A stretch of 27,419 bases of DNA from JBECKQ01 sp040235375. Its GTDB lineage: Bacteria > Planctomycetota > Phycisphaerae > UBA1845. The notes under the pieces were generated by a model that saw only the letters and a program-made list of their open reading frames with translations, was not told the origin of the DNA and searched no databases. Below, one piece after another: positions 1-8,021 of this stretch. Position numbers and translations under genes: made by a program. The stretch spans positions 1-27,419 of the forward strand of contig JBECKQ010000273.1 in the NCBI GenBank assembly GCA_040235375.1, given 5' to 3'. Positions within the stretch are counted from its first letter, which is position 1. Every line of letters starts with the position of its first letter.

Positions 1-2309
1 CCGGTGCCATCCAGATCAATGCAGGTGCAGTCGCCGACCGGCAGTTGGCCGTAGCAGACCTGCATCAGGGCGTAGTCCGCCAGGTCAACGTCGTCGTCGC
101 CGTCGCAGTCGGCGCTCGTGGCCGGCCTGGCGGCGATGTTGCAGAGTTCGTGTGACCCGGCGCTGGCTGACGTCCCCCAGGTGGTGAGCTCGGTCACGCC
201 GACCTGCGTGGATTCGAACAAATACTCCGACGCGAGCAACTGTTCGGCGCTGCCGTCCGGCTGAACGAACACGCTGTACGAGTGCGCCGGCACGTCGATG
301 ATAAGCTGGAACGTATATTGCTCCCCGGCCGAATAGGCTACGACCGTGTCAGCCTCATAGTGGTCGCCGTTGCGGGCGTCAATCACGCCGCTGTCGTTGA
401 ACCGGACGAGCGCCGCGTAATCGGACGGCGCAGTTCCCGCATCTTCCGCCAGGCCGATGATGCCGTTCATGTTGTCGTCGTTGGGCGAGGCCTCGAACTC
501 GACGAGCAGCAAGCCGTCGGCAGCCGGAAACAGGCCGCTGCGCCACGTCGGCAGACTTGTGAGGCAGTCGCCGCGGTCGCCGAAGCGCAAGGCGCGCTCG
601 ATCGCCACGAGCAGGTAGTAATCCCCCCAGATCAGCGAGGCGTCGACTCCCTGGTTGTAGTTCTTGTTGTACGTGCCGTGCAGCAGCGTTCCCTCGCTCT
701 CGACACCGTTGGACAGGTACGCGTCCGTGCACAGCGATTTCAGGATGTTCCGGCCGGCCGTGCGGTATCGCTCCTGATCGACGGGGTCCGTGACGAACGT
801 GCTCAGTTCGAGCAAGCCGGCCGCCGTAATTGCCGCCGCGGAGCTGTCTTTCTCCTGGTCCGGCCCGGGGGCGTCGAAGTCCCACGGCGGCACGTAGTCC
901 GCCGGCACGTGGTCGATGTAGTAATCGGCCAACTGCTGCGCCGCGGCGAGAAACTGCGCGCCGCCCGCCTCGCGGTAGACCATGGTGAATCCGTAAATGC
1001 CCCACGCCTGTCCGCGCGACCACGTCGAGTCGACCGAGTAGCCGTTGAACGTTCCCTTGCGCAGCACGTCGCCGGTGGCGATATCGTAGAAGACCTCCTG
1101 GAACGTGCTGCCGTCCGGGCGGATGAGATCGTCGATCGTGTGATTCGCGTGGCTGACCGCCATGTCGTGCCACGCCTGCTGCCCGCCATGCCTCGCCGCC
1201 CACAGCAGGATTTCGAGATTCATCATGCCGTCGATGATCACCCGGTATTCACCGGTTGGTGCGTTTCCCGACGCCCGGATACAGCCGACGGTTGCGTTAT
1301 AGCGCTGCGACAGCGAATTCGCGGCCGTCAGGATCACGTTTCGATAGTCCGGCCGGCTGGTCAGCCGATAGCCTTCGCCGTAGCTGCAGAAGATCATGAA
1401 GCCGACGTCCTGATGAGCGGTCAGGTACTGCTGGTCCTCAAGCCCCTCGGTCCACGGCTCGGCGGCGATCCGCCACGTCGTGTTGCCCGTGGTCGCGTAG
1501 CAGCGCCACAGGGCGCCGGGAAAGAAACCGCTGGTCCAGTTGCTCGGGCCGGTGGTGTACCACTGACCAACCGAATCCGTGTTCAGCGGATAGCCGGCCG
1601 GGTCGATGTCGAGCTGCAGGTACGCCCGCGGGAGCGCGGAATCCATCGCGGCCTCGAGGACGTGGTCGCCCGTGAGGATTTCGATCCCCATGACCGTCGG
1701 GTTCGCAGACGCGTGGGCGAAGTCGATATCGAGGTTCGCGTCCGGCCCGACCGTGACGATGAACCACTTCATTATGGCCGTGTTGAAGCCGGCCTCCGCA
1801 TAGAAGTCGAGGTCATCAATCATCAGGGTACCTTCGATCGACACGTCGAAATATCGCTGACCCGGGCCGGTGACGCCGGGGAAGTTCTCCGCGAAAAACA
1901 GCCGTACGAGCACCTCCTCGCCGGCGGGAACGGGAAAGTCCCAGGACATCTCCGACGCGGCGAACGGATCCCAGCGCTCCGTCTGAAACAGCTCGGACGG
2001 AACCTCCGGCGGAATCAGCGTGCCAAGCGTGACCGGTGACGCAGTCAAGCCGGCCGTGCTGCCGGATGCCGCGTAGTTGGAGTACGGCGAGGGGGTTGTC
2101 GAGCTGTCTTCCGCCCAGTCGGGCGCCGAGGCGTCCGCGGCGGGCAGCGACGGTCCACCGCAATTCACGCGATAGAGCACGGTGACATCCCGGAGCGCAT
2201 CCTGTCCGATCGCTGTCGGACGGTGAACGCGTGCCGAATCGATCCGGGTTGACGGCGGAGCGGCGAGGCTGGCGAGAATCGTTCCGGCAGCGAGTATGTT
2301 CACGATCAT
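1..2309 (-). CDS. Secreted malectin + GH88 unsaturated glycuronidase-like protein with dockerin tail (3' end cut by window)
   Basis: About 769 residues are visible; the C-terminus lies beyond base 1. The start is ATG at 2309, behind a GGGGGACAGGG purine tract, and an in-frame stop lies upstream with no other ATG between. Residues 1-17 form a weak signal peptide with no basic n-region. Residues about 45-215 look like a malectin carbohydrate-binding domain (VNCGGP opening; aromatic 'ELFQTERWD' and 'RYFDV' strands). Residues about 220-545 match GH88 unsaturated glucuronyl hydrolases: 'IIDGMMNLEIL' with D360 and 'VDSTWSRGQAW' with D427 fit the two catalytic Asp of Bacillus UGL, and D488 sits in a 'KDSSAAAI' helix. 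A beta-rich domain follows, then dockerin-like calcium loops from about 731. Family knowledge suggests cleavage of unsaturated uronyl sugars released by polysaccharide lyases, outside the cytoplasm. The substrate cannot be read from sequence; GH105 is a related alternative. Confidence 0.85.
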   Translation of the reverse strand, partial: MIVNILAAGTILASLAAPPSTRIDSARVHRPTAIGQDALRDVTVLYRVNCGGPSLPAADASAPDWAEDSSTTPSPYSNYAASGSTAGLTASPVTLGTLIPPEVPSELFQTERWDPFAASEMSWDFPVPAGEEVLVRLFFAENFPGVTGPGQRYFDVSIEGTLMIDDLDFYAEAGFNTAIMKWFIVTVGPDANLDIDFAHASANPTVMGIEILTGDHVLEAAMDSALPRAYLQLDIDPAGYPLNTDSVGQWYTTGPSNWTSGFFPGALWRCYATTGNTTWRIAAEPWTEGLEDQQYLTAHQDVGFMIFCSYGEGYRLTSRPDYRNVILTAANSLSQRYNATVGCIRASGNAPTGEYRVIIDGMMNLEILLWAARHGGQQAWHDMAVSHANHTIDDLIRPDGSTFQEVFYDIATGDVLRKGTFNGYSVDSTWSRGQAWGIYGFTMVYREAGGAQFLAAAQQLADYYIDHVPADYVPPWDFDAPGPDQEKDSSAAAITAAGLLELSTFVTDPVDQERYRTAGRNILKSLCTDAYLSNGVESEGTLLHGTYNKNYNQGVDASLIWGDYYLLVAIERALRFGDRGDCLTSLPTWRSGLFPAADGLLLVEFEASPNDDNMNGIIGLAEDAGTAPSDYAALVRFNDSGVIDARNGDHYEADTVVAYSAGEQYTFQLIIDVPAHSYSVFVQPDGSAEQLLASEYLFESTQVGVTELTTWGTSASAGSHELCNIAARPATSADCDGDDDVDLADYALMQVCYGQLPVGDCTCIDLDGT

Positions 2310-2383
2310 GGCCCTGTCCCCCGATCGACAGGATTCGCGGAGGTGCCGATCACGCGCCGTTTGCGCAACAGGCGTTCAAGCAT
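2306..2383 (-). other. 25-codon upstream frame overlapping the GH88 start (ATGA)
   Basis: An ATG at 2383 opens a 25-codon frame rich in Arg/Lys (begins MLERLLRKRR). Its TGA stop overlaps the ATG of the GH88 gene in the sequence ATGA. It may be a leader peptide that couples translation. It could also be the lost basic n-region of the signal peptide, separated by a frameshift, because the called GH88 start has a hydrophobic stretch but no basic residues before it. It may equally be chance. Confidence 0.25.
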
Positions 2384-2686
2384 GTTGGCCCGCGACTTTC
2401 TCGCGAGGCCGGACCCGATGCTTACAATCCGGCCTCAAGCAGCCGGCAACGTAATGTATCGCTGCCGGCGTCGTCGGAACAAGTGAATTCCCCGATTGCC
2501 GGTTCAAGCGTGATGGAACGCGTCGGATGACTCCGCGGTCAGCCCTACACTCGCCGGATATCTTGGCGAGCCGGCCGTGGACGGCTATTGTCCAGAGGTG
2601 AACAGGAGGGGGGCGGGCTATGTCCGGAAGTACGGGCGGCCGCGCCCGGGATTGTGCGAAGCGTCTCGATCAAGACGGAGATTGCC
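2310..2686. other. Divergent intergenic region between the GH88 gene and yahK
   Basis: This 377-base gap separates two genes read away from each other. It holds the purine-rich ribosome site of the GH88 gene (near 2310-2320), the short upstream frame at 2383-2306, and a promoter candidate for the dehydrogenase at 2563-2591. On the minus strand, TTGTTC followed 18 bases later by TACATT (around 2455-2485) is a weak promoter candidate for the GH88 gene. No RNA gene or repeat was seen. Confidence 0.5.
2563..2591 (+). promoter_or_regulatory. Candidate sigma-70-like promoter for yahK, with an inverted repeat
   Basis: TTGGCG at 2563-2568 and TATTGT at 2586-2591 are 17 bases apart, giving an untranslated leader of roughly 90 bases. 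A perfect 6-base inverted repeat, CTCGCC (2550-2555) and GGCGAG (2565-2570) with a 9-base centre, overlaps the -35 element. It could be an operator. Support is consensus matching only. Confidence 0.4.
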
Positions 2687-3739
2687 ATGTTGAAAACCGC
2701 CGGATATGCAGCCACCAGCGCGACCAGTCCGCTCGGCCCGTTCGATTTCGATCGGCGGGAGCCGCTGGCGTCAGATGTGCTTATCGAAATCCTCTATTGC
2801 GGTGTGTGCCATTCCGACCTGCACACCGCTCGCAACGAATGGCACGGAACCGAGTACCCGGTCGTGCCGGGTCACGAGATCGTCGGACGGGTGCGGAAGG
2901 TGGGCAGCGCGGTCAAGCGCTTCAAACCGGGCGATGCGGCGGCCGTCGGTTGCCTCGTGGATTCCTGCCGCAAATGCGCGGCGTGTGAAGAAGGCCTCGA
3001 GCAGTTCTGCGACGGCGGCATCGTATTCACATTCAACAGCCCGGACCCGCACACCGGAAAAATGACTTACGGCGGTTACTCGACGCAGATCGTCGTCGAC
3101 GAGCGGTTCGTGCTGCGCCTGCCGGCCAACCTGGACATGGCCAGCGCCGCCCCGCTGCTGTGCGCCGGTATCACGACTTATTCGCCGCTGCGGCACTGGG
3201 GCGCGGCCAATGGCAAGAAGGTCGGCATCGTCGGGCTCGGCGGGCTCGGGCACATGGGCGTGAAGTTCGCGCATACCCTCGGAGCGCACACCGTCGTGTT
3301 CACCACGTCGCCCGGCAAGGCCGACGACGCCAGGCGGCTCGGGGCCGACGAAGTCGTGATCTCCAAAGACGAAGGCGACATGCGCCGGCAGGTGAACAGC
3401 TTCGATATCATTCTGAATACCGTGGCGGCGCCGCACAATCTTGATGCATACATCGAGTTGCTGCGCCGCGACGGCACGATGTGCCTGGTCGGCGCGCCGG
3501 AGCATCCGCATCCGTCGCCCTCCGTCATGAATCTCATTTCCAAGCGTCGCAGCATTGCCGGTTCGCTCATCGGCGGCATCGCCGAGACGCAGGAGATGCT
3601 CGACTTCTGCGGCGAGCGCAACATCACGTGCGACATCGAGATGATCGCGATGCAGGGGATCAACGAGGCGTACGAACGGATGCTGCGCAGCGACGTGAAG
3701 TATCGATTCGTCATCGACCTGGCGTCGCTGAAAGATTGA
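2687..3739 (+). CDS. yahK: YahK-type NADP-dependent zinc alcohol dehydrogenase / aldehyde reductase
   Basis: A 350-residue cytosolic medium-chain dehydrogenase, the usual length for YahK (about 349). It should reduce a broad range of aldehydes to alcohols with NADPH. The start is the ATG at 2687 with GGAG at 2677-2680; the frame is open further upstream, but that part has no family similarity. Catalytic zinc ligands are C41 (GVCHSD), H63/E64 (GHEIVG) and C159. The structural zinc is held by C94, C97, C100 and C108. The Rossmann loop is GLGGLG at 183-188. The second strand ends 'FTTS' rather than in an acidic residue, which in this family favours NADP(H). Strong similarity to E. coli YahK runs to the C-terminal 'YERMLRSDVKYRFVID'. 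The gene stands alone, divergent from the GH88 gene and convergent with the DUF1847 gene. The natural substrate is unknown. Confidence 0.95.
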   Translation: MLKTAGYAATSATSPLGPFDFDRREPLASDVLIEILYCGVCHSDLHTARNEWHGTEYPVVPGHEIVGRVRKVGSAVKRFKPGDAAAVGCLVDSCRKCAACEEGLEQFCDGGIVFTFNSPDPHTGKMTYGGYSTQIVVDERFVLRLPANLDMASAAPLLCAGITTYSPLRHWGAANGKKVGIVGLGGLGHMGVKFAHTLGAHTVVFTTSPGKADDARRLGADEVVISKDEGDMRRQVNSFDIILNTVAAPHNLDAYIELLRRDGTMCLVGAPEHPHPSPSVMNLISKRRSIAGSLIGGIAETQEMLDFCGERNITCDIEMIAMQGINEAYERMLRSDVKYRFVIDLASLKD

Positions 3740-3771
3740 ACGACGGCACGCCTGGGCCTGATCAGAGGCGA

Positions 3772-3808
3772 GGGGCGCAAGCCCCGACCAGTGCCACGAT
3801 GTGGCACT
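3772..3808. terminator. Two hairpins in the convergent gap between yahK and the DUF1847 gene
   Basis: GGGGC (3772-3776), a GCAA tetraloop and GCCCC (3781-3785) form one hairpin. AGTGCCAC (3790-3797), GAT and GTGGCACT (3801-3808) form a second, perfect 8-pair stem followed by TTAA. Both lie 30-70 bases past the yahK stop and just past the opposing stop at 3821, so the second could end transcription from either side. There is no long T tract. Confidence 0.5.
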
Positions 3809-3820
3809 TAACCTGGCGCG

Positions 3821-4423
3821 TCAACGGATCGGCGGCAGCAGCCGGCGGCGAATGTAATTACTGTAGATCGCTCCGACGGGGTTGTGCGCCAGGACGCGAT
3901 CCTTCACGATCAGTGTCGTAACCGGGGCGCGCGAGATCATGTTGAAGATCGCGTCGTGCCCGACGCACAGGCCGCAAATGACGTTCAGGTCGGTATCCGC
4001 CTCGTTGAGCAGCGTGGCCTGACCGGCCGGATTGCACATCGTTTCATGCGCTCTGTCCGGCACGATCTGCTCCAGACCCATGGAACGTTTGTCGGTTCCG
4101 CAGACCTTGCAGCACACGCTGACGACATCGAACTCGCGCTCGAGAATCTGGGCGATAACGTGGGCCTCATCCGCCAGTCCGACGCAGAATGCCAGGCCGA
4201 TCCGCTTGAAGTTGAGCTCGTGGGCAAAGAGCATGATCTCGCGGATGCGCGGCTCCTTGCAGTAGTGGCGGGCCTCTATCGCCGCCGCGGCCTTGTGCAG
4301 CCGGGCCACGCCCTGGATGTTGTAGAGCACCCGCAGGCGATCAGCTTCGTTCAGGCAGTCCTTGCCGGCGATGCATTCTCGCGTTCCGCACGCTGCACAG
4401 CGGAGAGTTCTATTTTGTATCAT
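3821..4423 (-). CDS. DUF1847 family cysteine-rich, probably metal-binding protein
   Basis: A 200-residue soluble protein of the DUF1847 family. Its N-terminus has Cys at 9, 12, 17 and 23 in a zinc-finger-like spacing (CAACGTREC). More Cys occur at 55, 80, 104, 105, 108, 130, 150 and 153. The 'FCVGLADEA', 'CCKVCG' and 'GLCVGHD' blocks are typical of the family. The biochemical role is unknown; the Cys pattern suggests bound zinc or an Fe-S cluster. The ATG at 4423 has GGAGGAA (4437-4431) at good spacing. The gene starts 55 bases after the nitroreductase stop on the same strand, so the two are probably co-transcribed, which hints at a redox function. Confidence 0.85.
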   Translation of the reverse strand: MIQNRTLRCAACGTRECIAGKDCLNEADRLRVLYNIQGVARLHKAAAAIEARHYCKEPRIREIMLFAHELNFKRIGLAFCVGLADEAHVIAQILEREFDVVSVCCKVCGTDKRSMGLEQIVPDRAHETMCNPAGQATLLNEADTDLNVICGLCVGHDAIFNMISRAPVTTLIVKDRVLAHNPVGAIYSNYIRRRLLPPIR

Positions 4424-4478
4424 CAGTCACTTCCTCCAGCGGCAGGCGAAGGCGAAACAGGACCGCGGGGCCGATCGG

Positions 4479-5018
4479 CTATGGGCGGCCGTAGCGGTCG
4501 ACGTGGAAAATGTTGGCGGGCCTTTTGCGATCCGCCTCCTTCACGGGGAAATTCAGCTCCGGCGAGGCCGGATAGCCCAGCGGCGTCATGGCGATCACGC
4601 GCACCGACGGCGGAACGCCAACGAGCCGCTTGACGTGCTGCTCGTCGAACGCGCCGATCAGGCACGTGCCCAGGCCCTCCGCGGCGGCCACGAGCATCAG
4701 GTGCGTCATGGCGATGGCCACGTCGATGTCCACGCTGTTGATCGAGCCGGCCATGAACTTGTACGCCTCGTCGGGCAGGCCGCAGCCGACGACGATGATC
4801 GGCGCCTCGGCCATCCACAACTGTTCGTTCGACATCCGCGCCAACTGTCGCCGTGTTTCGAGATCCGAGACAAAGATGAATCGCCAAGGCTGGTAGTTGC
4901 ATGCCGAGGGAGCGAATCGCAGCGCCTGTTTGCATCGATCGAGGATGTCGGCGGGGATCGGCTTGTTCGCGTAGGCCCGGACGCTGCGACGAATCATGAT
5001 GGCCTCGAGAACGTCCAT
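4479..5018 (-). CDS. Nitroreductase family FMN oxidoreductase
   Basis: A 179-residue protein of the FMN-dependent nitroreductase fold, at the short end of the family. FMN contacts can be seen: RRSVR at 10-14, APSACNYQPW at 36-45, and AAAEGLGTCLIGAF at 111-124, followed by TPLGYP at 145-150. Members are cytosolic, usually dimeric, and use NAD(P)H to reduce nitro groups, quinones or other acceptors; the true substrate cannot be inferred. The ATG at 5018 is preceded by GGAGGG (5031-5026) at 7 bases. It is the first gene of a two-gene unit with the DUF1847 protein and diverges from the SRAP gene across 161 bases. Confidence 0.93.
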   Translation of the reverse strand: MDVLEAIMIRRSVRAYANKPIPADILDRCKQALRFAPSACNYQPWRFIFVSDLETRRQLARMSNEQLWMAEAPIIVVGCGLPDEAYKFMAGSINSVDIDVAIAMTHLMLVAAAEGLGTCLIGAFDEQHVKRLVGVPPSVRVIAMTPLGYPASPELNFPVKEADRKRPANIFHVDRYGRP

Positions 5019-5179
5019 GACACGGCCCTCCGCAATCCGGCCATAAGTCAGATTACCGCTCTTGTGGCCGACTAGTCAACAAATAAGCGATTGCAGGCAT
5101 CGGTGTTGGGTCCATGCCGCAACTTGACCGCGAACCACGGGGGCGCCACGCTCTTGATGGTCGAGGTTGGAGAGCTGTC

Positions 5180-5854
5180 ATGTGCGGGCGATTTACGCTG
5201 ACATCGAGCGAAGAGCAGATCAGCGCCATTCTGCCGGGCATTATGTTTCATGACCCGATCGTGCCGCGCTACAACGTCGCGCCGACGCAACCGATAGCGG
5301 CGATTGCCAACGACGGGTCGAACGAGGTCCGGCAGCTTCGATGGGGGTTGATCCCGTCGTGGGCGAAGGATGCGTCGATCGGCAGTCGCATGATCAACGC
5401 GCGAGCCGAGTCGGTGGCCGACAAACCGTCGTACCGAACACCGCTGCGGAAGCGACGGTGTTTGATCCTGGCCGACGGCTTCTACGAATGGAAGAAACTG
5501 CCGAAGGGTAAAGGCAAGACGCCCATGTACGTGCGGCTGCGCAGTGGCCGGCCGTTTGCGTTTGCCGGGCTCTGGGACCGGTGGCGCAGCCCGGACGGCG
5601 AGGACGTGCCCAGCGCGACGATCATCACGACGGATGCCAACGAACTGCTGGCCGACGTGCACGACCGAATGCCGGTGATCCTTGCGCCCGATGCGTACGA
5701 CCTGTGGCTTTCGCCGCGGGAGCCGGTGGTCGAGGAGCTGCTCGGCTGCCTGAAGCCTTATCCGTCCGACGAGATGGAGATGTACGCGGTTTCGACGATG
5801 GTCAACAAGTCGACGGCTGACGAGCCGGCGTGCATCGAGCCGGTGAGCGAATAG
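5180..5854 (+). CDS. yedK: SRAP (YedK/HMCES) DNA-protein crosslink protein for abasic sites
   Basis: A 224-residue SOS response-associated peptidase family protein. The family forms a stable thiazolidine crosslink with abasic sites in single-stranded DNA through Cys2, shielding the lesion. The start must be the ATG at 5180, because removing Met exposes C2 in the invariant MCGRF; GGAGAG lies at 5169-5174. Expected active-site residues are present: C2, N73 (INARAE), E103 (FYEW) and H161 (VHDRMP). The 'YNVAPTQ' (31-37) and 'RWGLIPSWA' (54-62) blocks are intact. The length is typical. The gene diverges from the nitroreductase, and its stop lies only 7 bases from the opposing sufT stop. No LexA-type operator was recognised upstream. 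Confidence 0.96.
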   Translation: MCGRFTLTSSEEQISAILPGIMFHDPIVPRYNVAPTQPIAAIANDGSNEVRQLRWGLIPSWAKDASIGSRMINARAESVADKPSYRTPLRKRRCLILADGFYEWKKLPKGKGKTPMYVRLRSGRPFAFAGLWDRWRSPDGEDVPSATIITTDANELLADVHDRMPVILAPDAYDLWLSPREPVVEELLGCLKPYPSDEMEMYAVSTMVNKSTADEPACIEPVSE

Positions 5855-5861
5855 GGGCGGC

Positions 5862-6248
5862 TCAGCGGCGGCGGTCGATCTGGTAGAACTGCGGCCCGGA
5901 GCGTTTGGGGAGCGGGTCGTCGTCGGTGAGATTCAACTCCAGCTTGACCGCCTCCGACATGCGATCGCGCGTCCAGGGCGGGTCCCACACGAGCTCAACG
6001 ACAGCGCCGGTCACACCCTCGACGGATTTCACTTTCGATTCGACCTGCTGCACGAGCATCCCCGCCACCGGGCAGCCCGGCGAGGTCAGCGTCATGCGGA
6101 TGTGCACGTGGCCTTCGTCGCTGATCGACAGATCGTAGATCAGGCCGAGATCGTAGATGTTGACGGGAATCTCCGGATCGTGAACGGTGCGCAGCGCCTT
6201 GATGATCAGCCATTCCAACGGGTGCCTGTCGTCGCTTGGTGCAGTCAC
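5862..6248 (-). CDS. sufT: SufT, MIP18/DUF59 family Fe-S cluster maturation factor
   Basis: A 128-residue MIP18-family protein. SufT proteins help build or deliver Fe-S clusters to client enzymes in the cytosol, and the gene usually sits at the end of suf operons, as here. The family signature is clear: 'VHDPEIPVNIYDLGLIYD' near residues 22-39 and 'LTSPGCPVAGML' near 54-65, with the single conserved Cys. The start is GTG at 6248, with AAGG about 9 bases upstream; no in-frame ATG precedes it. It follows sufU by 49 bases. A small GTGCC/GGCAC hairpin lies in that gap and may tune distal expression. Confidence 0.92.
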   Translation of the reverse strand: MTAPSDDRHPLEWLIIKALRTVHDPEIPVNIYDLGLIYDLSISDEGHVHIRMTLTSPGCPVAGMLVQQVESKVKSVEGVTGAVVELVWDPPWTRDRMSEAVKLELNLTDDDPLPKRSGPQFYQIDRRR

Positions 6249-6297
6249 AGTCGTATGCCTTGTGCCTTGGACGGCACGCGCGAGCTCTCGCTTCGCT

Positions 6298-6750
6298 TTA
6301 CTCCGTGCTGACGACGTCCTTGCGGTTCTCGATCGCCGCCTTCACGGTGTGCCAGGCGAGCGTGGCGCACTTGACGCGGGCGGGATACTTGCAGACGCCG
6401 GAAAAGACGGCCAGCTTGCCGAGCCCGCTGCCGGCCTCGCTCTCCTGCGTTTCGCCGGTGACCAGGCCGTGGAACCGGCTGAACAGCGCCTTCGCCTCGT
6501 CCAGCGTCTTGCCCTTCAGCGTCTCCGTCATCAGCGATGCGGACGCGGTGGAGATCGCGCAGCCGGAGCCTTCGAACTTCACTTCCTTGACGCGGTCGTT
6601 CTCGAGCTTGATGGTAACGGTCAGGTGGTCGCCGCAGAGGGGGTTGTAGCCCTCGGCCTTCAGATCGGGCGTGTCAAGGTGCCCGCGGTTGCGCGGATGT
6701 CGATTGTGATCCAGAATCACGGACTGGTATAGATCGTCGAGCGACGACAT
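6298..6750 (-). CDS. sufU: SufU, Fe-S scaffold / zinc-dependent sulfurtransferase
   Basis: A 150-residue IscU-fold protein of the SufU type. It has the three Cys and the Asp that bind metal: C39 and D41 (NPLCGD), C64 (GSGCAIS) and C128 (RVKCATLAW). The roughly 18-residue insertion between the second and third Cys that separates SufU from IscU appears to be present. In Gram-positive systems SufU takes the persulfide from SufS and passes it to SufBCD. The gene starts with an ATG at 6750 that overlaps the sufS stop by one base (TAATG), so translation is likely coupled. No sufE is visible, so SufU is the likely partner of SufS. Confidence 0.95.
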   Translation of the reverse strand: MSSLDDLYQSVILDHNRHPRNRGHLDTPDLKAEGYNPLCGDHLTVTIKLENDRVKEVKFEGSGCAISTASASLMTETLKGKTLDEAKALFSRFHGLVTGETQESEAGSGLGKLAVFSGVCKYPARVKCATLAWHTVKAAIENRKDVVSTE

Positions 6751-8021
6751 TATGCAAACACCTCGATAGCCTTTTTCACGGCATCCGCCAGCGCGTCAAC
6801 GTCCTGCATCGTATTGTGGCACGCGAATGAGGCCCGCGCCGTCGCCGGGACACCGAAACGCTCCATCACCGGCTGGGCGCAATGGTGACCGGTGCGAACG
6901 GCGACACCCTCCTCGTCGAGAACTGTGCCCACGTCGTGCGGGTGGATACCCTCGACGACGAAGGACAGCACGGCCGCCTTCTTCGCCGCCGTGCCGATGA
7001 TGCGCACCTTCGGCATCGCCGAGAGACGCTGCGTCGCGTAGTCGAGCAGGCGAGCCTCGTGCTCAGCGATCCGGTCCAGGCCGATCGAGTGGACGTACTC
7101 GATGGCCGCCCCGAGCCCGATCGCGCCGGCGATGTTCGGCGTGCCGGCCTCGTACCGGAACGGCAGGTCGTTGTAGGTCGTTTTCTCGAAGGTGACCGAC
7201 TTGATCATCTCGCCGCCGCCCTGGTAGGGCGGCAGATCGGCGAGCACTTCAGTCGTGGCCCACAGAACGCCGATTCCCGTGGGGCCGTAAATCTTGTGTC
7301 CGGAGAGGACGTAGAAGTCGCAGCCGAGCTTCTTCACGTCGATCGGCTGATGCGGCGCCGCCTGGGCGCCGTCGACCAGCACACGAATGCCGCGCTCGCG
7401 GGCGAGCTCCGCGATCTCGCGAACGGGATTGACCGTGCCGAGCGCGTTGGACACGTGCGCGAGGGCGATCAGCCGCGTTCGCGGCCGCATCAGCTTCTCC
7501 AGCTCTTCGACGATGAGCTCGCCGCGATCGTTGATCGGCGCGACGCGCAGCCGCGCCCCCGTCTGCTGGCAGAGCATCTGCCAGGGGACGATGTTCGAGT
7601 GATGCTCCATCTGCGTAATCAGGATTTCGTCGTCCTCGCGGACGTTGGATCGACCGAAGGTCTGGGCGACGAGGTTGATCCCTTCCGTCGCGCCGCGGAC
7701 GAAGATGATCTGCTCGTACGACTCGGCGCCGAGCAGCTTCTGCACGCGGAGTCGGGCGAGCTCGTGCGCCTGCGTGGCACGAATGCTCAACTGGTGTACG
7801 CCGCGATGGATATTGGCATTGTCCCGCTCGTAGTAGTGCGTGATCGCGTCGAGGACGCTGCGCGGTTTCTGCGTGGTGGCCGCGTTGTCGAGATACACCA
7901 GCGGCTTGCCGTTGACCCGCTGGTGCAGGCACGGGAACGCGGAGCGAATGCGCTCGACGTCGAGCGGCTCCTCGCCTTCCGCGTGAATGGCTTCCTCGAC
8001 TTGTGCGGTCATGTGGTTCAT
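6750..8021 (-). CDS. sufS: SufS, group II cysteine desulfurase
   Basis: A 423-residue PLP enzyme that removes sulfur from L-cysteine, giving alanine and an enzyme persulfide for Fe-S assembly. Seen directly: 'LDNAATTQKP' (44-53), the PLP-stacking His in 'MEHHSN' (H141), D218 in 'VDGAQ', the Schiff-base lysine K243 in 'SGHKIYGPTG', and persulfide-carrying C381 in 'RTGHHCAQP', a short type II loop. The ATG at 8021 overlaps the sufD stop as ATGA; a second ATG three codons later could also start. The N-terminus is about 15 residues longer than E. coli SufS. The gene lies between sufD and sufU and is translationally coupled to both. Confidence 0.97.
   Translation of the reverse strand: MNHMTAQVEEAIHAEGEEPLDVERIRSAFPCLHQRVNGKPLVYLDNAATTQKPRSVLDAITHYYERDNANIHRGVHQLSIRATQAHELARLRVQKLLGAESYEQIIFVRGATEGINLVAQTFGRSNVREDDEILITQMEHHSNIVPWQMLCQQTGARLRVAPINDRGELIVEELEKLMRPRTRLIALAHVSNALGTVNPVREIAELARERGIRVLVDGAQAAPHQPIDVKKLGCDFYVLSGHKIYGPTGIGVLWATTEVLADLPPYQGGGEMIKSVTFEKTTYNDLPFRYEAGTPNIAGAIGLGAAIEYVHSIGLDRIAEHEARLLDYATQRLSAMPKVRIIGTAAKKAAVLSFVVEGIHPHDVGTVLDEEGVAVRTGHHCAQPVMERFGVPATARASFACHNTMQDVDALADAVKKAIEVFA

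Noticed and set aside
282..2039. 585-codon plus-strand open frame antisense to the GH88 gene
   Set aside because: Arg/Val-rich, low-complexity translation with no motif. The minus strand encodes recognisable malectin, GH88 and dockerin modules. Such antisense frames are expected at this GC content.
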